Counted from the first letter of the stretch, positions 37,120-47,181 are shown. The stretch is DNA of 64,000 nucleotides from Terriglobales bacterium (GCA_035573675.1 DATMAB010000013.1:62001-126000), one strand, 5' to 3'. Notes: generated by a model from the letters alone, not told the origin. A program made the numbers and translations.

Positions 37120-37374
37120 TGCCAGCACCGCCTGCAGCGCCTGCTTGTCCAGCGTCAGATCTGCCACCAGGTGCTTCAGCCGCCGGTTCTCTTCCTCCAA
37201 GGCCCGCAGCCGCCGCGCCTCGCTCACTTCCATCCCGCCGTACTTCGCCTTCCAGCGGTAGTAGCTCTCCTTGCTCACCCCGTGCTTGCGGCACAGCTCG
37301 CCCACGTTGCCGCCTGCCTCCCCTTCCCGCAGGATCGCGATGATCTGCTCTTCCGTGAACCGGCTCTTGCGCAT
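37108..37374 (-). CDS. IS3-family transposase OrfA
   Basis: 88 residues. A helix-turn-helix ([40 protein letters not shown]) is followed by a leucine-zipper stretch ([20 protein letters not shown]). This is the standard OrfA that binds the IS ends. Near the stop the sequence GCAAAAAAGTGG contains the A-AAA-AAG heptamer (37114-37120) used for programmed -1 frameshifting into orfB. Intact. Confidence 0.93.
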   Translation of the reverse strand: MRKSRFTEEQIIAILREGEAGGNVGELCRKHGVSKESYYRWKAKYGGMEVSEARRLRALEEENRRLKHLVADLTLDKQALQAVLAKKW

Positions 37375-37484
37375 ACACTTCTCCTCTCTCGATTGAAAGG
37401 AAAACGTGTCATTCTACGTGGACCAGTTTTCGGGGGTCAGGTCAGAAGGCGTGGGCAAGGGCGAACCTGCATTGACGTAAAACC

Positions 37485-38561
37485 GTGGAGATACTTAAGA
37501 AGGCCTCGGGGGAACAGGGACTTGGGTTGAGGCGGCCCTTGGAGCCCGTAGGTGGGTTGGCCCTCGTGATCACAGTGACGCTCCCGTTGTTCGCCGTCGG
37601 GCGTCCGCACATAAGCTTCTCTGAACTCATCGGTGAGGCGGACGTCATCGTCATTGCCGATGTTTCCCCATCTACACCGCTAGGAACGGCTGCGCTTGTG
37701 AGGCGCGGAACAGATGTCTTTCCAGGGCACGAGTATGCAGCGGAACTGCGGGTAAGAAGGGTGATTAAGGGCAGTTGCTCAGATCAACTGACGGTGAAGT
37801 ATGGCTTACCTGACTCTTTCATGGGCTACCGGCCGTTGCAGGCGGGGCTCAAAATGGTGTTCCTGCGGGCAGGCGGCCATGGATACGAGATCGTGAATCA
37901 GTACTATCCAGATTTGCCGGCAACCGACGAGTCAGTTCCGATGGAGAATGCGCACACAACGGAACAAGTAGTTGAAGTTGTACTCCGCCAGCTTGCGAAT
38001 GTTGTCGCGTCGAGCGCGGCATCGGAATCGGACAAATCCTGGGTACTGGAGGTCGATTATGCGATTCCAGCGGCTGCAGATTACTTCGATGCCGCCCTGA
38101 AAAGGGGCATTGCTAATGCGCGCACGCAGCAGGTGAGAGAGGCTCTTCAAGCGGAATTGCTGGTTCGTGGAGACCTCAGTGAGCTGTCGAGTGTGGTTCA
38201 GCTACTGCTGCGCGGCGAGGCGTCGACTCAACAGAGACCCGGGCTGCTGTATGCGATCGGGAGCTGGGTAAAAGATCGTCGTGCTGTACCTGCAATGGTG
38301 CGGCTGCTCTCATCAAAAGACCCGGCCACAAGGGTTGCTGCGTCGCAGGCCCTTTGGCATATCGCTGATCCCAGCTCCACTACTGCGCTACTGCGACTCC
38401 TGCAGGATCCGAGCCGTGACGTGCGTTACTACGCCGTCCGGGCGCTTGCGGAAATCACGGGTCAGAAGCAATGGGGGCCGAGCATTCCTGAGTTCGCAGA
38501 GAACGAAGGTCGGTACCTGCAGCACTGGAAACAATGGGCGAACACAGACTCGGCTAGATAA
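37485..38561 (+). CDS. secreted HEAT-repeat-like protein (paralogue 3 of 3)
   Basis: 358 residues if started at the GTG at 37485; the real start may be later (for example the TTG in GGGTTGGCCCTC), because the first 20 residues do not match the paralogue while LALVITVTLPLFAVGRPH matches its signal peptide end PLFGVGRPH. From there it is highly similar to the protein at 34026-35051 along its whole length: EADVIVIADVSPSTPLGTAA, SFMGYRPLQAGLKMVFLRAG, YEIVNQYYPDLPATDES and C-terminal HEAT-like helices, ending HWKQWANTDSAR. A tandem duplication with the degenerate middle paralogue and the IS in between. The 37445-37484 gap holds only the displaced tail of paralogue 2. Confidence 0.8.
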   Translation: MEILKKASGEQGLGLRRPLEPVGGLALVITVTLPLFAVGRPHISFSELIGEADVIVIADVSPSTPLGTAALVRRGTDVFPGHEYAAELRVRRVIKGSCSDQLTVKYGLPDSFMGYRPLQAGLKMVFLRAGGHGYEIVNQYYPDLPATDESVPMENAHTTEQVVEVVLRQLANVVASSAASESDKSWVLEVDYAIPAAADYFDAALKRGIANARTQQVREALQAELLVRGDLSELSSVVQLLLRGEASTQQRPGLLYAIGSWVKDRRAVPAMVRLLSSKDPATRVAASQALWHIADPSSTTALLRLLQDPSRDVRYYAVRALAEITGQKQWGPSIPEFAENEGRYLQHWKQWANTDSAR

Positions 38562-38631
38562 CCCCTGGCGCTGGAACCGTCATCCTGCGGGCGCCTATCG
38601 AGTATCATGTCCGCCGGCCCCCCAGCCGACC

Positions 38632-39306
38632 GTGCCTGCGCGCGCCCAAGCCGGCCCTCCCATCCTGCCGACCAGCTTTTCCATCGGCGGAGAGAAACCG
38701 CTGCAGTACGCCTACGCCACCAAGCGCGATGAGCGCGCTTTCCGGGCGTGGCTGCGCTCGGCCGAGCCCAGCTCCAACCCCAACGTGCAGGACGCGCTGG
38801 AGCTGTGCACGCAGGCCTTCCGCCGCTGGCGGGAGGAAAAGGCCAAGGGAAAGGTCACGGAGAGCATCGAGGACATCAAGGACTTCATCCAGGACAATCC
38901 CTATGCCGAGGTGGGCCAACTGGTGCTGGCACGCGCCCCGTGGCTGAAGAACGGCACGCTGGTCGGGCTGTGCCACTTCCACCGCACCTGGAGCAACAAC
39001 GTGTATATCGACTTTCTGGCCATGCATCCCCGGCTGGTGCGCAAGCGGAACATGCCTTTGCGCGGGGTGGGGACGGCGCTGCTGTACTACGTGGCCTGCG
39101 TGGCCGCGGAGATTGACGCCGACGCCATCTGGGGCGAGACCACCCAGAACTCGGCGCCCTTCTACCGCCGGGCGTTCGGCCGCCAGGACATCCGCGACAT
39201 GCTCTACCTGAAGCGCGAAGAGTACAAGGAATTCAAAGCTCGCATCGAGGAGAAGCTGAAACCCGCGCCCGCACCGGAAGCTGAAGCGGCGAAGAAGGAA
39301 GCGTAG
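38632..39306 (+). CDS. GNAT-like acetyltransferase-fold protein
   Basis: 224 residues from a GTG at 38632; the start is uncertain because the frame is open through the preceding gene. The C-terminal half has a GNAT-like ending: VYIDFLAMHPRLVRKRNMPL, RGVGTALLYYVACVAAEIDA (helix after the acetyl-CoA loop, R-G-V-G-T-A), IWGETTQNSAPFYRRAFG. The N-terminal part YAYATKRDERAFRAWLRSAE is helical. A C-terminal Lys/Glu tail follows. The acetyl-CoA loop is only a partial match to the Q/R-x-x-G-x-A consensus, so the substrate and even activity are open. Confidence 0.65.
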   Translation: MPARAQAGPPILPTSFSIGGEKPLQYAYATKRDERAFRAWLRSAEPSSNPNVQDALELCTQAFRRWREEKAKGKVTESIEDIKDFIQDNPYAEVGQLVLARAPWLKNGTLVGLCHFHRTWSNNVYIDFLAMHPRLVRKRNMPLRGVGTALLYYVACVAAEIDADAIWGETTQNSAPFYRRAFGRQDIRDMLYLKREEYKEFKARIEEKLKPAPAPEAEAAKKEA

Positions 39307-39311
39307 TACTG

Positions 39312-39350
39312 CAGTGGTCAGTGGTCAGTGGTCAGTTGCCAGTGGTCAGA
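39312..39350. repeat. CAGTGGT tandem repeat
   Basis: CAGTGGT recurs four times with small changes (CAGTGGTCAGTGGTCAGTGG, then TCAGTTGCCAGTGGTCAG). The reverse complement type is found at 44750-44775 upstream of kdsA. Nothing else is seen in the gap 39307-39451. Confidence 0.8.
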
Positions 39351-39451
39351 AAAAAAAACGTGATGCAGCTGACCCTCGGGCTTCGGAGTGCTCTCGTACC
39401 CACGTCTCCGCGAAACGGCATCGCGTAGGTGTGGGGCCCTTTCAGGCTTGC

Positions 39452-40252
39452 TCACGGCTGTAGTTCTGGAGGTTCCGGCGGCGTGGCTCGCATCCCTTGG
39501 GGCGTGAATGTCACCGTGCGTGTCTGGTTTTCCTCTCCCAGCGGATCGAGCGCCTGTTCGTTGAATGAAACCTCCACTCCTCCGGCGTTGCCCAGCTTGA
39601 GCACGATGCTCTCACGCGCCTGGACGACGCGCTCGCTGCCGGCGGGCAGCGTCCACTCCTCGCGCCGGCCGTCGGCGACGGCCAGCACCCAGCAGTCGCG
39701 CAGCGCGCGGACGCGCAGCGTGAACGGTTCTGCCTCGGCCGCAGTCGTTGCCGCGGGCGTCGTCGTGGCGGAGGCAGGTGAGCCGGTAACGGCCGTCGCG
39801 CTGGTTGCGGGCGCTGAGGCGGATTGTGGGCGCGCCACCGATGCGCCACTCGGAAGCGAGCCACCGATCGGCTCAGTCGCCCGTGCGCCATACCATTTCC
39901 AGGCGCCGAACGCAGCCAGCGCCAGCACGAGGACCGCGGCGGCGATGAGCCCGCGCGACACGCCGGCGGGCGTCCGTTGCGCCTCCGGCTCCTGTTCCGC
40001 GGCTCCCGGCGCGGGCGCTTCGCCGGTGGCCACCAGGAAATCCGCTACCGCCTGCTCCTCGTCGATGCCCACGTGCTTGGCGTAGGCGCGCACGAATCCC
40101 TTGTTGAAGATGCCGCCCGGCAGCAGATCGAAGCGCTCGTCCTCCAGGGCGCGCAGCAGGCGGATGCCGATCTTGGTGGCGGAGGAAATCTCCTCCAGGC
40201 CGATGCCGCGCATTTCGCGCTCGCGCTTCAGACGCTGCCCGAAAGTGCCCAT
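39452..40252 (-). CDS. RodZ-like transmembrane helix-turn-helix protein
   Basis: 266 residues from the ATG at 40252 (MGTFGQRLKRER); nine residues further upstream would be possible. The N-terminal domain (1-80) is the RodZ-type HTH: GTFGQRLKREREMRGIGLEE, ISSATKIGIRLLRALEDERF, DLLPGGIFNKGFVRAYAKHVG. A single membrane segment is at about 102-119 (GLIAAAVLVLALAAFGAWKW), then a Ser/Ala/Pro/Thr-rich periplasmic linker and a C-terminal DUF4115-like beta domain (LRVRALRDCWVLAVADGRRE). RodZ links MreB to the membrane and supports rod shape. No other shape genes are in the window. Confidence 0.85.
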   Translation of the reverse strand: MGTFGQRLKREREMRGIGLEEISSATKIGIRLLRALEDERFDLLPGGIFNKGFVRAYAKHVGIDEEQAVADFLVATGEAPAPGAAEQEPEAQRTPAGVSRGLIAAAVLVLALAAFGAWKWYGARATEPIGGSLPSGASVARPQSASAPATSATAVTGSPASATTTPAATTAAEAEPFTLRVRALRDCWVLAVADGRREEWTLPAGSERVVQARESIVLKLGNAGGVEVSFNEQALDPLGEENQTRTVTFTPQGMRATPPEPPELQP

Positions 40253-40505
40253 GGAGGGAATCCGCCGGAGGAGCCGCACGGCGGCAGGTCGCGGCCATCA
40301 TAGGTTCGGACATGGGCAGTGTCAATTGCGCGTCGTTCCCCATGGATGCGCCGAAGGGCGGGGCGCGAACCTGGGCGCCATCAGGGAATTTCCCTTCGCG
40401 AGCGACGGCGCTCCACGTCTGCGCCGTGCTCTTCTGCGGCCAGACGCGGCAGTTTCGCGTCCAGAGACGAGTTTCCCAGGCTGATTCCTGAGGGCGGCGG
40501 GCGCG

Positions 40506-40535
40506 TTGCCCGGCTCAAAAAAGAGCGCATATAAT
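40506..40535 (+). promoter_or_regulatory. probable housekeeping promoter of the diguanylate cyclase gene
   Basis: TTGCCC at 40506-40511 and a perfect TATAAT at 40530-40535 are 18 bases apart. Start would be near 40542, leaving a leader of about 40 bases to the ATG at 40581. This lies in the 328-bp gap 40253-40580 between two divergent genes; the rest of that gap shows nothing else. Confidence 0.55.
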
Positions 40536-40580
40536 ACGCGCCAGCCTAGGCACCGGCTCGCGGGTGTCGAGGGCCTCTCT

Positions 40581-41654
40581 ATGACCGAGGGCGCAGCCGA
40601 GAATACGGCCCGTTTGGCAGCCGAGAATGCGGGCCAGATGGCAGAACTGGCCATCTTCCACGACGTCGCCCGCGCCCTGACTTCCTCCCTGAACCTGGAC
40701 CAGGTGCTGGAAACCATCATGAAGAAGATGGCCGAGTACTTCCGGCCCGAGACCTGGTCCCTGCTGATGGTGGATGAGGTCAAGGACGAGCTCTACTTCG
40801 CCATCGCCGTAGGTGAAGTGGCGGAGACGTTGAAAACCGTCCGCCTGAAGGTGGGCGAAGGGCTGGCCGGCTGGGTGGCCAAGCACGGCGAATCGCTCAT
40901 CGTTCCCGACGTCTACAAGGACCCGCGCTTCGCCAAGCGCATTGACGAGATGACCAAATGGAAGACCCGCTCCATCATCTCCGTGCCGCTGAAGTCCAAG
41001 CAGAAGGTGCTGGGCGTCATCCAGCTCATCAACTGCGACATGGCCGCGTTCGGCGACCGCCAGCTCTTCTGCCTGCAAGCGCTCAGCGACTACGCCGCCA
41101 TCGCCATCGACAACGCCCGCGCGGTGGAAAAAATCCAGGAACTCACCATCACCGACGACGTCACCGGGCTGTACAACGCCCGCCACCTGTACAAGGTGCT
41201 GGAAGCCGAGGTCTATCGCTCGGCGCGTTTCGGATACGAGTTTAGCGTCATCTTCATCGACCTCGACCACTTCAAGATGGTCAATGACACCCACGGCCAC
41301 CTGGCCGGCTCCAAGCTGCTGGGTGAGGTCGGCTTTAAGGTGAAGATCCACCTGCGCCTGATCGATTTCGCCTTCCGCTACGGCGGCGACGAGTTCGTCA
41401 TCGTGCTGCCGCAGACCGGCAAGGAAGCCGCCCTGAACGTGGCCCGGCGCCTGCAGGACGTCTTCCGCCAGAGTCTCTTCCTGCAGGAGGACAACCTGAA
41501 CCTGAAGGTGCGCGCTTCCATGGGCATCGCCTCCTACCCGGATGACGCCAAGAGCGCCCATGAGATCATCCGCCAGGCCGACGAGATGATGTACATGGTG
41601 AAGAACACCACCCGCGACAACATCGCGGTGACGCAATTGGGATTGCTGAAGTAG
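40581..41654 (+). CDS. GAF-GGDEF diguanylate cyclase
   Basis: 357 residues from the ATG at 40581. A GAF sensor (about 22-185) with SLLMVDEVKDELYFAIAVGE and SIISVPLKSKQKVLGVIQLI leads to a GGDEF domain: TDDVTGLYNARHLYKVLE, FIDLDHFKMVNDTHGHLAGS, and the intact YGGDEFVIVLP with GGDEF at 268-272. The inhibitory RxxD motif (RLID at 259-262) lies at the right distance before it. Active-site residues are all present, so synthesis of c-di-GMP from two GTP with product inhibition is expected. A PilZ-like protein is encoded at 6552-6896; a functional link is conceivable but far. Confidence 0.95.
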   Translation: MTEGAAENTARLAAENAGQMAELAIFHDVARALTSSLNLDQVLETIMKKMAEYFRPETWSLLMVDEVKDELYFAIAVGEVAETLKTVRLKVGEGLAGWVAKHGESLIVPDVYKDPRFAKRIDEMTKWKTRSIISVPLKSKQKVLGVIQLINCDMAAFGDRQLFCLQALSDYAAIAIDNARAVEKIQELTITDDVTGLYNARHLYKVLEAEVYRSARFGYEFSVIFIDLDHFKMVNDTHGHLAGSKLLGEVGFKVKIHLRLIDFAFRYGGDEFVIVLPQTGKEAALNVARRLQDVFRQSLFLQEDNLNLKVRASMGIASYPDDAKSAHEIIRQADEMMYMVKNTTRDNIAVTQLGLLK

Positions 41655-41659
41655 GGGAA

Positions 41660-41741
41660 AGCGATAAGCAGTAAGCCAAGAGCCAAGAGCTTATTGCTTA
41701 TTGCTTATCGCTTATTGCTTATCGCTTACTGCTTATTGCTT
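41660..41741. repeat. GCTTATCGCTTATTG tandem and inverted repeat island
   Basis: AAGCGATAAGCAGTAAGC at the start and many copies of GCTTATTGCTTATCGC in the opposite sense after it can form a long stem. Related copies occur at about 53025-53040, 56553-56575, 61085-61110 and 63500-63530. Confidence 0.8.
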
Positions 41742-42740
41742 GTCCTTTCGCCTCTCCTGCAGTGCCGGCTCTTTGTCCTTCGTTTGCGCCTCCGCGTCTA
41801 CCGGCTTCCAGGCCCGTGTGCTCTGCGGCGCATTGGGATCGACGCCGAAGTCCCACACATACAGATTGATCTCGTTCTCGCCCAGCATCTCCACCAGGGC
41901 GTATTCACCGGGCTGCAACGGCTCGAGCGGGATGACTTTCGTCCATCCGCCGCCCATGGACTCCGAGGTCACCGGCACCTGGCGCTGTTCCTGCGACGCC
42001 TTGCCGTAGAACGTCACTTTCAGATTGGCCACCACACGCGACTGCTTCTTGCGCTGCGCGCGCACGATGCGGAAGCGGTTGGTGAGCAGGCGCGCTTCCG
42101 CGGGAGAGTACCTGAGCTCATTCTTGTTCGAGTCGCCCCCGACGGCCACCGCTGCATCGCCATCAGAATCTTCGATGTTCACGTAGAAGGTGGGACGCAA
42201 GGCGTGCGCCTGCACCGCCGCCCGCGCACCCGCCAACTCGATCGTCTGCTTCACGCTGGCCAGCGGATTGATGGCCGCCCGCAGGATGTTCTTGCCCATC
42301 TGCCGGTTGATCTCGCCTCCCGACTGCTCCAGCGGGATCAACTGCGGCTCGCCTTGAAACACGTCCGCGAGGAACACGCCGCCTGTCGCGGGCAGCCGCA
42401 GCCCGGGAGCGACCTCGGGCGACCGCGCTGCCTCGGCCGCGCGCTCCGCTTCTTCCTCGGCCAGCGCCTGCTGCGTCTCCGGCCGAAGCTTGCCCTCGCG
42501 GCGATCTTTCTCATAGCGCTCGGTCGCCGGCCAATCCACCAGGTCGGCCGGCACTTCCTCCCACTCGAAGCGCTCGGCGCTGTAGTAGCGCACGCGGCCG
42601 TCCTTCACTTCATATTGCGTGATGCGCTGGAACGTGCCGTCCTTGAGAATCAACCGCTGGGGATGTTGCTGGGCAACCGCCGTTACGGCCAGCAGGAGAA
42701 GGCCGAGGACCGTCTTCACCACAAATCTCTGAAGAATCAA
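41733..42740 (-). CDS. secreted protein of unknown function
   Basis: 335 residues. Signal peptide VVKTVLGLLLLAVTAVAQQ, cut after AVA. The mature part begins with a beta-hairpin-like module (RLILKDGTFQRITQYEVKDG RVRYYSAERFEW, split here for length), then a charged helical stretch (EEEAERAAEAARSPEV), and a larger beta-rich C-terminal domain (HALRPTFYVNIEDSDGDAAV; VVANLKVTFYGKASQEQRQV; PLQPGEYALVEMLGENEINL; YVWDFGVDP). Similar domain order occurs in exported acidobacterial proteins, but I cannot name a family. The last codons overlap the GCTTATTG repeat island. Confidence 0.8.
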   Translation of the reverse strand: MILQRFVVKTVLGLLLLAVTAVAQQHPQRLILKDGTFQRITQYEVKDGRVRYYSAERFEWEEVPADLVDWPATERYEKDRREGKLRPETQQALAEEEAERAAEAARSPEVAPGLRLPATGGVFLADVFQGEPQLIPLEQSGGEINRQMGKNILRAAINPLASVKQTIELAGARAAVQAHALRPTFYVNIEDSDGDAAVAVGGDSNKNELRYSPAEARLLTNRFRIVRAQRKKQSRVVANLKVTFYGKASQEQRQVPVTSESMGGGWTKVIPLEPLQPGEYALVEMLGENEINLYVWDFGVDPNAPQSTRAWKPVDAEAQTKDKEPALQERRKDKQ

Positions 42741-42747
42741 CCCCTAA

Positions 42748-44634
<1,887 letters not shown>

Positions 44635-44749
44635 ACTTCATCGCCGGGCCCGCAGAGTTCGCCGAGACAACGAAAAAGCCGCTAGACTATGTTTTGTGGG
44701 CGCCCGAATTGGCTCTGCGATCTCGGCGTCCTCGGCGGTGAATGTTTTT

Positions 44750-44775
44750 CTGACCACTGGCCACTGACCACTGAC
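44750..44775. repeat. CCACTGACCACTGAC repeat abutting kdsA
   Basis: CTGACCACTGGCCACTGACC and ACTGAC follow in tandem. This is the reverse complement of the CAGTGGT repeat at 39312-39350. It ends exactly where the recognisable kdsA reading frame begins. Confidence 0.75.
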
Positions 44776-45643
44776 TACTTCTTTCCAAGTCGGCAACGTC
44801 ACCATCGGCGGCGACAGGCTCTTTCTCATCGCCGGCCCGTGCGTGATCGAAGGCGAGGAGCACGCCATCAAGATGGCGGAGTGCATCGCCGGCGTCGCCA
44901 GGGCGATGGATCTGCCCTACATCTTCAAGGCCTCCTACGACAAGGCCAACCGCACGTCCCTTTCCAGCTTCCGCGGGCTGGGCGTGACCGAAGGCCTGCG
45001 TATCCTGCGCCAGGTAGCGGAGACGGTCAAAATCCCTGTTCTCACGGACGTGCACGAAGCCAGCGATGTTCCCCGCGTCGCCGAGGCCGTCGACGTGCTC
45101 CAAATCCCCGCCTTCCTCTGCCGCCAGACCGACCTGCTGCTGGCCGCGGGGCACAGCGGCCGCGCCGTCAACGTCAAGAAAGGGCAGTTCGTCGCCCCCT
45201 GGGACATGCGCCACGCCGTGGAGAAAGTCCAGTCCACCGGCAACCAGAAGGTCTTCGTGACCGAGCGCGGCAGTTCCTTCGGCTACAACAACCTCGTCGT
45301 GGACATGCGCTCGCTGCCCATCATGCGCAGCTTCGCTCCCGTGGTTTTCGACGCCACGCACTCCGTGCAACTACCCTCGGCCGGTAGCGCCGGCGTCTCG
45401 CCGGCTGGATCGCGGGCGTCCTCGCCCGCGACCGATGTCGCTGTTTCCGGCGGCCAACCCGAGTACATCCCCGTCCTGGCACGCGCCGCCGTGGCCGCCG
45501 GCTGCGACGGCGTTTTCATGGAAGTCCACGACAACCCCGCCCTGGCCAAATCCGACGGCCCCAACGCGCTCGACCTGCTCAAGCTGCGGGACGTGCTCAA
45601 GGAACTGCTGGCCGTGCGGAGGGCGGTTGAGAGGAGCGCCTAG
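44771..45643 (+). CDS. kdsA: 3-deoxy-8-phosphooctulonate synthase, with in-frame repeat insertion and no normal start
   Basis: About 290 residues, joining phosphoenolpyruvate and arabinose-5-phosphate into KDO-8-P. Motifs: [49 protein letters not shown]-like [56 protein letters not shown] and [19 protein letters not shown]. Between the in-frame stop at 44765 and GPCVIE there is no ATG, GTG or TTG; CTG at 44771 is the only start-like codon and sits in a repeat. A stretch of about 22 residues ([20 protein letters not shown] and neighbours) between HSVQLP and GGQPEYIP is encoded by two perfect palindromes and is not part of usual KdsA. kdsD follows. Confidence 0.88.
   Translation: MTTSFQVGNVTIGGDRLFLIAGPCVIEGEEHAIKMAECIAGVARAMDLPYIFKASYDKANRTSLSSFRGLGVTEGLRILRQVAETVKIPVLTDVHEASDVPRVAEAVDVLQIPAFLCRQTDLLLAAGHSGRAVNVKKGQFVAPWDMRHAVEKVQSTGNQKVFVTERGSSFGYNNLVVDMRSLPIMRSFAPVVFDATHSVQLPSAGSAGVSPAGSRASSPATDVAVSGGQPEYIPVLARAAVAAGCDGVFMEVHDNPALAKSDGPNALDLLKLRDVLKELLAVRRAVERSA
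45389..45430. repeat. double palindrome inserted in frame in kdsA
   Basis: GCCGGC-GTCTC-GCCGGC at 45389-45405 and CGCGGGCG-TCCT-CGCCCGCG at 45411-45430. The reading frame passes through without a stop and adds a low-complexity Ser/Ala/Gly loop to the protein. Confidence 0.85.
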
Positions 45644-45681
45644 ATGTTCGTCCTTAGGATCCTCGATACAACGAGTCCCCA

Positions 45682-45730
45682 GCCCGCCTCCGGCGGGCGC
45701 CATTTGAGTGAGCCCAGCGCGTAAGCGCTG
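45682..45730. repeat. two small palindromes between kdsA and kdsD
   Basis: GCCCGCC-TCC-GGCGGGC at 45682-45698 and CAGCGC-GTAA-GCGCTG at 45715-45730. They resemble the insertions in kdsA in size and GC content. There is no T-run, so they are not typical terminators. Confidence 0.65.
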
Positions 45731-45817
45731 CGTACCCGTACGCCCAAGAAACTCCCGAGCCCCGGAAGGGCCGCACCCGGCCCCGCCCTTGCCCTTTTTG
45801 CTACCATCTCATTCTCC

Positions 45818-46813
45818 ATGAAACACGTGGGCGAAGAGGTGGTTCGGGTCGAGGCGGAAGCGCTGCGCGCGCTCGCCGACCGCATTGCCGGTCCCATGGC
45901 CCAGGCCTTCGAGGGCGCCGTCGACCTGCTCTACTCCTGCGCCGGGCGCGCCGTCGTGACCGGCATGGGCAAGAGCGGCATCGTGGCGCGCAAGATCGCG
46001 GCCACGCTCAGCTCCACCGGCACCCCGGCGCTCTTTCTGCACCCGGCCGAGGCCGTGCACGGCGACCTGGGCATGCTGGCGCGCGGCGACGTGGTCCTTG
46101 CCCTTTCCTCGAGCGGCGAGACCGAAGAGATCCTTAATCTCCTGGCCAGCATCAAACGTCTCGGACTGAAGCTCATCTCCATGACGGGCGATCGCATGTA
46201 CGCAGCCGCCGATACCCCCGCACCCGCCTCCACTCTGGCCCGTGCCGCCGATGTCGCCCTCGACTGCTCCATCGACCGCGAAGCCTGTTCGCTTGGCCTG
46301 GCGCCCACGACTTCCACTACGACCATGCTGGCGCTGGGCGACGCCCTGGCCGTGGCTCTGGCCCAGCGTCGCGGCTTCAAGGAAGAGGACTTCGCCGACC
46401 TGCATCCCGGCGGCAAGCTGGGCAAGCGCCTGTCGCGCGTGGGTTCGCTCATGCACACCGGCGAGGCGGTCCCCGTAGTAGCGCCCTCGGCCAGGATGCC
46501 CGATGTCATCTACGAGATGTCGCGCAAGGGTTTGGGCGTGACCACGGTGGCCGAGGACGGCCGCCTGGTGGGCATCATCTCCGATGGCGACCTGCGCCGC
46601 CTGCTGGAGAAGCGCGGCAAGCAGGTGCTGGACCTCACCGCCGCCGACTGCATGACCCGTTCGCCCAAGACCATCGGCCCGGAAGAGTTCGCCACCGCCG
46701 CCCTGGCCGTGATGGAGCAGAAGAAGATCACTTCGCTGGTGGTCGTAGACGGCAACGGCCGCCTGCAAGGCATCCTGCATCTGCACGACCTGTGGGGAAC
46801 GGAGATGGTCTAG
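45818..46813 (+). CDS. kdsD: arabinose-5-phosphate isomerase (KdsD/KpsF family)
   Basis: 331 residues. SIS domain (about 30-180) with VVTGMGKSGIVARKIAATLS, TPALFLHPAEAVHGDLGML, LALSSSGETEEILNLLASIK and APTTSTTTMLALGDALAVAL, then two CBS domains (about 210-325: VVAPSARMPDVIYEMSRKGL; EEFATAALAVMEQKKITSLV). It converts ribulose-5-phosphate to arabinose-5-phosphate, the substrate of KdsA. The pairing with kdsA supports KDO synthesis and so an LPS-type outer membrane. KdsC and KdsB are not in the window. Confidence 0.96.
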   Translation: MKHVGEEVVRVEAEALRALADRIAGPMAQAFEGAVDLLYSCAGRAVVTGMGKSGIVARKIAATLSSTGTPALFLHPAEAVHGDLGMLARGDVVLALSSSGETEEILNLLASIKRLGLKLISMTGDRMYAAADTPAPASTLARAADVALDCSIDREACSLGLAPTTSTTTMLALGDALAVALAQRRGFKEEDFADLHPGGKLGKRLSRVGSLMHTGEAVPVVAPSARMPDVIYEMSRKGLGVTTVAEDGRLVGIISDGDLRRLLEKRGKQVLDLTAADCMTRSPKTIGPEEFATAALAVMEQKKITSLVVVDGNGRLQGILHLHDLWGTEMV

Positions 46814-46942
46814 CCCATTGATTCATTGAATCATTTGCTCATTGAATCATTGAAAACCGCCGGCCCGGCGAGTAGTTGATACATCCAACGGGTGAGTGCT
46901 TCTCAATGATTCAATGAAAAAATGAATCAATGATTCAATCCC
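46814..46942. repeat. TCATTGAATCATTG-type inverted repeat island
   Basis: ATTGATTCATTGAATCATTT and further ATTGAATCATTG copies at 46817-46855 are mirrored by AATGATTCAATGAAAAAATG and AATCAATGATTCAATC at 46905-46940. It fills the gap between kdsD and the next small gene. Confidence 0.8.
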
Positions 46943-46943
46943 T

Positions 46944-47162
46944 ATGTATCACTACGATCCCAAAGCGGCGCTGGAAGAAGTGAGCGAAGAGGCTCTGCTG
47001 CCCAACCCGGTGCACGTGCGCGACATGATCCTGCGCGGTAGGTTCGGCCCCGACCGTTCGCTCGAACTCAACCGCCAGTTCCTCGAGTACCAGAAGCTGT
47101 TCGGCGAGGCGCAGAAAGTCGTGACCGGGCTGCTCGAGCAGTTGGCGGAAAAAAAGAAGTAG
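46944..47162 (+). CDS. small conserved-looking protein of unknown function
   Basis: 72 residues: MYHYDPKAALEEVSEEALLP, VHVRDMILRGRFGPDRSLEL and a helical C-terminus NRQFLEYQKLFGEAQKVVTG with a Lys-rich end. Charged, helical, soluble. The ATG at 46944 directly follows the repeat island. No family known to me; real coding status is supported by balanced composition and a compact position ahead of the YjbQ gene. Confidence 0.6.
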   Translation: MYHYDPKAALEEVSEEALLPNPVHVRDMILRGRFGPDRSLELNRQFLEYQKLFGEAQKVVTGLLEQLAEKKK

Positions 47163-47181
47163 GCGCGATCCCTCCCGCCAT

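Larger units (their letters stand above)
36148..37444 (-). mobile_element. IS3-family insertion sequence, 1297 bp, with 4-bp target duplication
   Basis: Terminal inverted repeats are TGACCTGACCCCTGTTTCTG at the left and TGACCTGACCCCCGAAAACT at the right, both continuing to GGTCCA. The target duplication GAAG flanks them at 36144-36147 and 37445-37448. Inside, on the minus strand, are an orfA (helix-turn-helix plus leucine zipper) and an orfB with DDE residues, joined by an A-AAA-AAG slippery heptamer. This is the IS3 pattern. The element has landed in the last codons of the gene at 35164-36150. OrfB carries an extra internal frameshift, so the copy is probably immobile by itself. Confidence 0.93.

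Noticed and set aside
45682-45730. Palindromes after kdsA as a terminator
   Set aside because: No T-run follows on either strand and the stems match the style of the dispersed GC-rich repeat elements.
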